61,303 nucleotides of DNA from Limnochordia bacterium (GTDB lineage: Bacteria > Bacillota > Limnochordia > Darwinibacteriales > DTU012), in the NCBI GenBank assembly GCA_007116145.1, contig SKJB01000103.1, forward strand, positions 1 to 61,303, in the 5' to 3' direction. The notes under the pieces were generated by a model. That model saw only the letters and a program-made list of their open reading frames with translations. It made no database searches and was not told the origin of the DNA. Shown here one piece after another: positions 58,596 through 61,303 of this stretch. The position numbers and the translations under genes are program-made. Within the stretch, counting starts at the first letter, position 1. Each line of letters opens with the position of its first letter.

Positions 58596-59648
58596 ATGTT
58601 GACCATACGTGTGTTCGTTGTAGATGATAGTGCTTTTATGCGGAAGCTTATTACTGACATCATTAGTGAACAACCAGATATGGAAGTAATTGCCACTGCG
58701 CGCAACGGTCAAGATGCTCTCAATAAATTGCCAAAACTATCCGTAGATGTGATTACACTAGATGTAGAAATGCCTGTTATGGATGGATTAACTGCTTTAC
58801 AACAAATTATGACACTTCGTCCGCTGCCTGTAATTATGCTAAGCAGTCTAACAAAGCAAGGCTCTGATATCACAATGAAAGCTCTTTCCCATGGTGCTAT
58901 CGATTTTCTGCCGAAGCCTTCTGGAGCGATTTCCCTTGATCTGCACAAGATAGCGGACGAGCTAGTAACAAAAATTCGTTCTGCGTACGGAGCAAAAATT
59001 CATAGACCGCGGCAGATAGCACCCTCTATACGGATGAAACCACCAATACGATCAAGAGTACAAAGTGATAGTTCATTGAGTACGAACCTCGTTGTGATCG
59101 GTTCATCTACAGGGGGTCCTCGTGCTCTTGAGGAAGTTTTTATTCATTTACCCGCCAATCTCAAAGCGGGTATTCTTGTTATTCAGCATATGCCAAAGGG
59201 TTTTACTCGCAGTTTTGCTGATCGTCTTAACGGCATCTCGCCCCTGATGGTAAAAGAAGCGACGAATGACGATACTATAATCGATGGGCGTGCACTAGTT
59301 GCACCAGGTGATTACCATATGGAAATCACCATGAATAAACAAGTAGCACTCAACCAAGATCCTCCTGTTCAGTATCTTAGACCTGCTGTGGACGTGACAA
59401 TGTTGTCTGTGCCTAAGGTTTTTGCTGGGAAGAACATAATTGGCGTGATTCTAACTGGAATGGGACGAGATGGAGCTGCAGGAATGGCATGCATTAAAGA
59501 GAATGGAGGAATGACCATAGCTCAGGATAAAGCCTCCTCGACGATTTATAGTATGCCTCGAGTTGTTTATGAAGAAGGAAATGCTGACCATGTCGTTTCT
59601 ATTGATCAAGTAGCCGATCGCATTGTCAATCTGGTAAATAGTCTGTAA
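58596..59648 (+). CDS. cheB: Protein-glutamate methylesterase CheB
   Basis: A 350-residue two-domain protein. Receiver domain with Asp56 (VITLDVEMPVMDGL), linker of about residues 125-160 rich in Arg/Pro/Ser, and the methylesterase domain with the catalytic triad: Ser in VVIGSSTGGPRALEEV, His in IQHMPKGFTRSFADRL, and Asp in TGMGRDGAAGM. It removes methyl groups from receptors and opposes CheR, whose gene is next. Confidence 0.96.
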   Translation: MLTIRVFVVDDSAFMRKLITDIISEQPDMEVIATARNGQDALNKLPKLSVDVITLDVEMPVMDGLTALQQIMTLRPLPVIMLSSLTKQGSDITMKALSHGAIDFLPKPSGAISLDLHKIADELVTKIRSAYGAKIHRPRQIAPSIRMKPPIRSRVQSDSSLSTNLVVIGSSTGGPRALEEVFIHLPANLKAGILVIQHMPKGFTRSFADRLNGISPLMVKEATNDDTIIDGRALVAPGDYHMEITMNKQVALNQDPPVQYLRPAVDVTMLSVPKVFAGKNIIGVILTGMGRDGAAGMACIKENGGMTIAQDKASSTIYSMPRVVYEEGNADHVVSIDQVADRIVNLVNSL

Positions 59649-59661
59649 TAGTCTGTAATAG
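59637..59661 (+). repeat. 10-bp tandem repeat across the cheB stop codon
   Basis: AATAGTCTGT is repeated twice in tandem and begins a third time, covering the last codons and stop of cheB. A duplication by slippage would change only the non-coding part, because the first copy already supplies the stop. Confidence 0.8.
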
Positions 59662-59679
59662 TGTGGGTGGAGGTGTGAT

Positions 59680-60441
59680 ATGGATTATGCCGATTTCAAG
59701 GTGGAAGCCAGAAGATTATTGGATATCGACTTAAATTCCTATAAAGAACAACAAATGCAGCGTCGTATTTTGCAATGGATAGCTCGGTACAATCTGCAGG
59801 ATTATAGCGGACTTATTCGCGAGATTAGTACACGCCCTCAACAAAAAACGAAATTCTACGAATACCTTACTATTAATACATCCCATTTCTACCGGGATGT
59901 TAATGTATTTCGTTACCTAGAGGATAACATCCTCCCTGCGATCGCCAAAGGTAATCGACCAAAGCTGTGGAGCGCTGGGTGTTCTATCGGAGCAGAAGTC
60001 TATTCTCTAGTGATGATTATGCTTGAAAAAAAACTCAGTTTCAGCCAAATTCTAGCTACTGATATTGATGACGCAGTTTTACAGAAAGCTAAGCAAGGTA
60101 TCTATGCAGCGAATCAATTAAATTCGTTAGCCAAGCATTTGCTGGATCGGTATTTTGTACTTAACCAAAATCAGTATGTGCTTAGTGATAAAGTGAAACA
60201 GCATGTTGTTTTTAGCAAACATAACTTATTAAAAGATAGTTACGAGCGTAATTTCGATCTCATTTTATGTCGCAATGTATTTATCTATTTTACTAATGAA
60301 GTACAGGAAGAGCTCATCAGAAACTTTACCCATGCTCTCAAACCTAAAGGTTATTTTGTGGTGGGTTCCGCTGAGCAAGTCATGAATCCGTCCTTGTTTG
60401 GTTTATCCCGAGTAAGTTACTGCATTTATCAAAAAGACTAG
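59680..60441 (+). CDS. cheR: Chemotaxis protein methyltransferase CheR
   Basis: A 253-residue SAM-dependent enzyme. The N-terminal helical domain (YEYLTINTSHFYRDVNVFRY) is followed by the SAM-binding fold: LWSAGCSIGAEVYSLVMIML, ATDIDDAVLQKAKQGIY, and the C-terminal DLILCRNVFIYFTNEVQEEL with GYFVVGSAEQ. It methylates receptor glutamates. GTGGAGGTG precedes the ATG at 59680. Confidence 0.96.
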   Translation: MDYADFKVEARRLLDIDLNSYKEQQMQRRILQWIARYNLQDYSGLIREISTRPQQKTKFYEYLTINTSHFYRDVNVFRYLEDNILPAIAKGNRPKLWSAGCSIGAEVYSLVMIMLEKKLSFSQILATDIDDAVLQKAKQGIYAANQLNSLAKHLLDRYFVLNQNQYVLSDKVKQHVVFSKHNLLKDSYERNFDLILCRNVFIYFTNEVQEELIRNFTHALKPKGYFVVGSAEQVMNPSLFGLSRVSYCIYQKD

Positions 60442-60461
60442 ATTCTAGGGGAGGTAATGTT

Positions 60462-61303
60462 GTGCCTCAGTCCATTGTGGTAAAAGCAAAGACGACAGAA
60501 GAAGCTATTTCGCAGGCCCTCAATAGCTTACAGGTTGATCGCTCAGAAGTCACCATTACGATACTTCGTGAGCCTAGTCGCTATGTACTAGGTCTGCTGG
60601 CAGTGTCTGCAGAGGTCCAGGTAACTGTTAATTCCGTTGCGTCTGAGAATACGTCTTCATTACCTCCTAGTGGTTGCGTTTGGGTTGAGGAGGGAGAACT
60701 ACACTATCTTCCTCCTAAGGAAGGAGATAGTGCGCCAACGTTACTATTTTCCGATCCGATTCGTGTCAAGTACAAAGGAGAAGAAGGCACACAAAGAGTT
60801 GTACTCGACGAGGGAACAGACCAGTTAGAAATTCTACTACCTGAGAATCAAGAACCCTATAAGCATATAGACGTTGAGATTAGCAGTGATAGCTTAAGTG
60901 CATCTGTTAAAGTTTACCATGAAGAGGGGATTCACTACAGTTTATGCGATTCTCCCAGCACTAAGATTATGCAATTACGTTTAGAGTCAATGCGCATTGA
61001 TGCACCAAGGGTCACAGAATCAGATATTCAACATAAGCTAGACGTTTCAGGTATTAAATATGGTCTTGACACTAGTGTTATAACAGAAGAGTTATTGAAA
61101 GAGCGCTCCTTTGACGTTGTCGTAGCTAAAGCTTTACCACCTACCCCACCGCAGGATAGTTGGATTGAGTATCATTTTGAAGAGAAGCAAGAAACTATTA
61201 GAAATGACGAAGAGCGCATAGATCATTACGAGACGCAAGCTTTAGTCACAGTCGATAATGGAGAATTACTAGCGACGAAGCATTTGGGCATACTTGGTCA
61301 AGA
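60462..61303 (+). CDS. FapA/DUF342-type polymerase-associated protein (3' end missing)
   Basis: An open frame of 280 residues from the GTG at 60462 (GAGGTAATGTT upstream) to the window end with no stop. The first 55 residues (VVKAKTTEEAISQALNSLQV, ITILREPSRYVLGLLAVSAE) look like a Jag_N/FapA N-terminal domain. Later strands (YLPPKEGDSAPTLLFSDPIR, KHIDVEISSDSLSASVKVYH) and LLATKHLGILGQ at the cut end fit the FapA beta region. DUF342 proteins are common near flagellar and chemotaxis genes and may bind polymers or nucleic acid. The C-terminal FapA helix is beyond the window, so the assignment is tentative. Confidence 0.65.
   Translation, partial: MPQSIVVKAKTTEEAISQALNSLQVDRSEVTITILREPSRYVLGLLAVSAEVQVTVNSVASENTSSLPPSGCVWVEEGELHYLPPKEGDSAPTLLFSDPIRVKYKGEEGTQRVVLDEGTDQLEILLPENQEPYKHIDVEISSDSLSASVKVYHEEGIHYSLCDSPSTKIMQLRLESMRIDAPRVTESDIQHKLDVSGIKYGLDTSVITEELLKERSFDVVVAKALPPTPPQDSWIEYHFEEKQETIRNDEERIDHYETQALVTVDNGELLATKHLGILGQ

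Noticed and set aside
60637-60828. A 63-residue frame near the right end
   Set aside because: It lies in another frame of the open FapA-type gene.

Overview
The window reads as chromosomal core DNA of a low-to-moderate G+C, motile, endospore-forming member of the Bacillota (Firmicutes). The evidence is a PolC-type replicase, a SpoIIAA/SpoIIAB/SigF operon behind a SigH-like promoter, SpoIIM and DacF, the dxr/ispG isoprenoid genes, and FliY/CheC/CheD-type chemotaxis. One module argues for a two-membrane envelope: exbB, exbD and tonB, followed by a large exported protein and an exported single-SLH, long coiled-coil protein with a C-terminal hydrophobic anchor. A diderm spore-former (for example Limnochordia-, Halanaerobiia- or Negativicutes-like) fits best; this is an inference. 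I find 65 coding regions, two of them cut by the window ends, and all are on the + strand. I noticed no tRNA, rRNA, insertion sequence, prophage or CRISPR array.

Layout. (1) 1-10203: flagellar export and placement genes fliN'-fliO-P-Q-R-flhB-A-F-G, a PilZ c-di-GMP receptor, sigD and two small clostridial-type proteins. (2) 10209-14995: a SigA-type promoter, a structured leader, rpsB, tsf, pyrH, frr, a small unknown protein, uppS and cdsA. (3) 15035-25156: an AI-2E-family permease, dxr, rseP, ispG, proS, a GT2 glycosyltransferase and a short polC that lacks the internal 3'-5' exonuclease domain. (4) 25172-35780: the rimP-nusA-rnpM-ylxQ-infB-rbfA-nrnA-truB-ribF-rpsO-pnp translation and RNA-metabolism cluster, with leader hairpins before rimP, rpsO and pnp. 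(5) 35806-46113: a DUF3866 protein, a histidine phosphatase, spoIIM, xerD, deoB, pdp, dacF, the spoIIA operon, a PHP phosphoesterase and a GNAT acetyltransferase. (6) 46125-52163: the envelope module. (7) 52164-61303: cheW, fliM, fliY, cheA, cheY, cheC, cheD, cheB, cheR and the start of a FapA/DUF342-type gene, probably driven by a SigD-type promoter.

How the genes work together. Region 1 builds the flagellar export gate and supplies SigD; region 7 supplies the switch and the chemotaxis adaptation system. Regions 2 to 4 are the usual growth block coupling translation, RNA turnover, undecaprenyl and phospholipid precursors and replication. Region 5 carries the forespore sigma-factor switch and an engulfment protein. 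In region 6, ExbB/ExbD/TonB would harvest proton-motive force for an outer membrane, and the SLH/coiled-coil protein could act as a rod holding that membrane to the peptidoglycan.

The items most worth a second look are the exonuclease-less PolC, the Ton module with an Omp-alpha-like tether in a spore-former, the exported protein with a cohesin-like C-terminus between them, the structured spacer before tonB, and the likely CTG start of ribF. Start codons were chosen by eye from Shine-Dalgarno spacing and family N-termini. No database search was possible.
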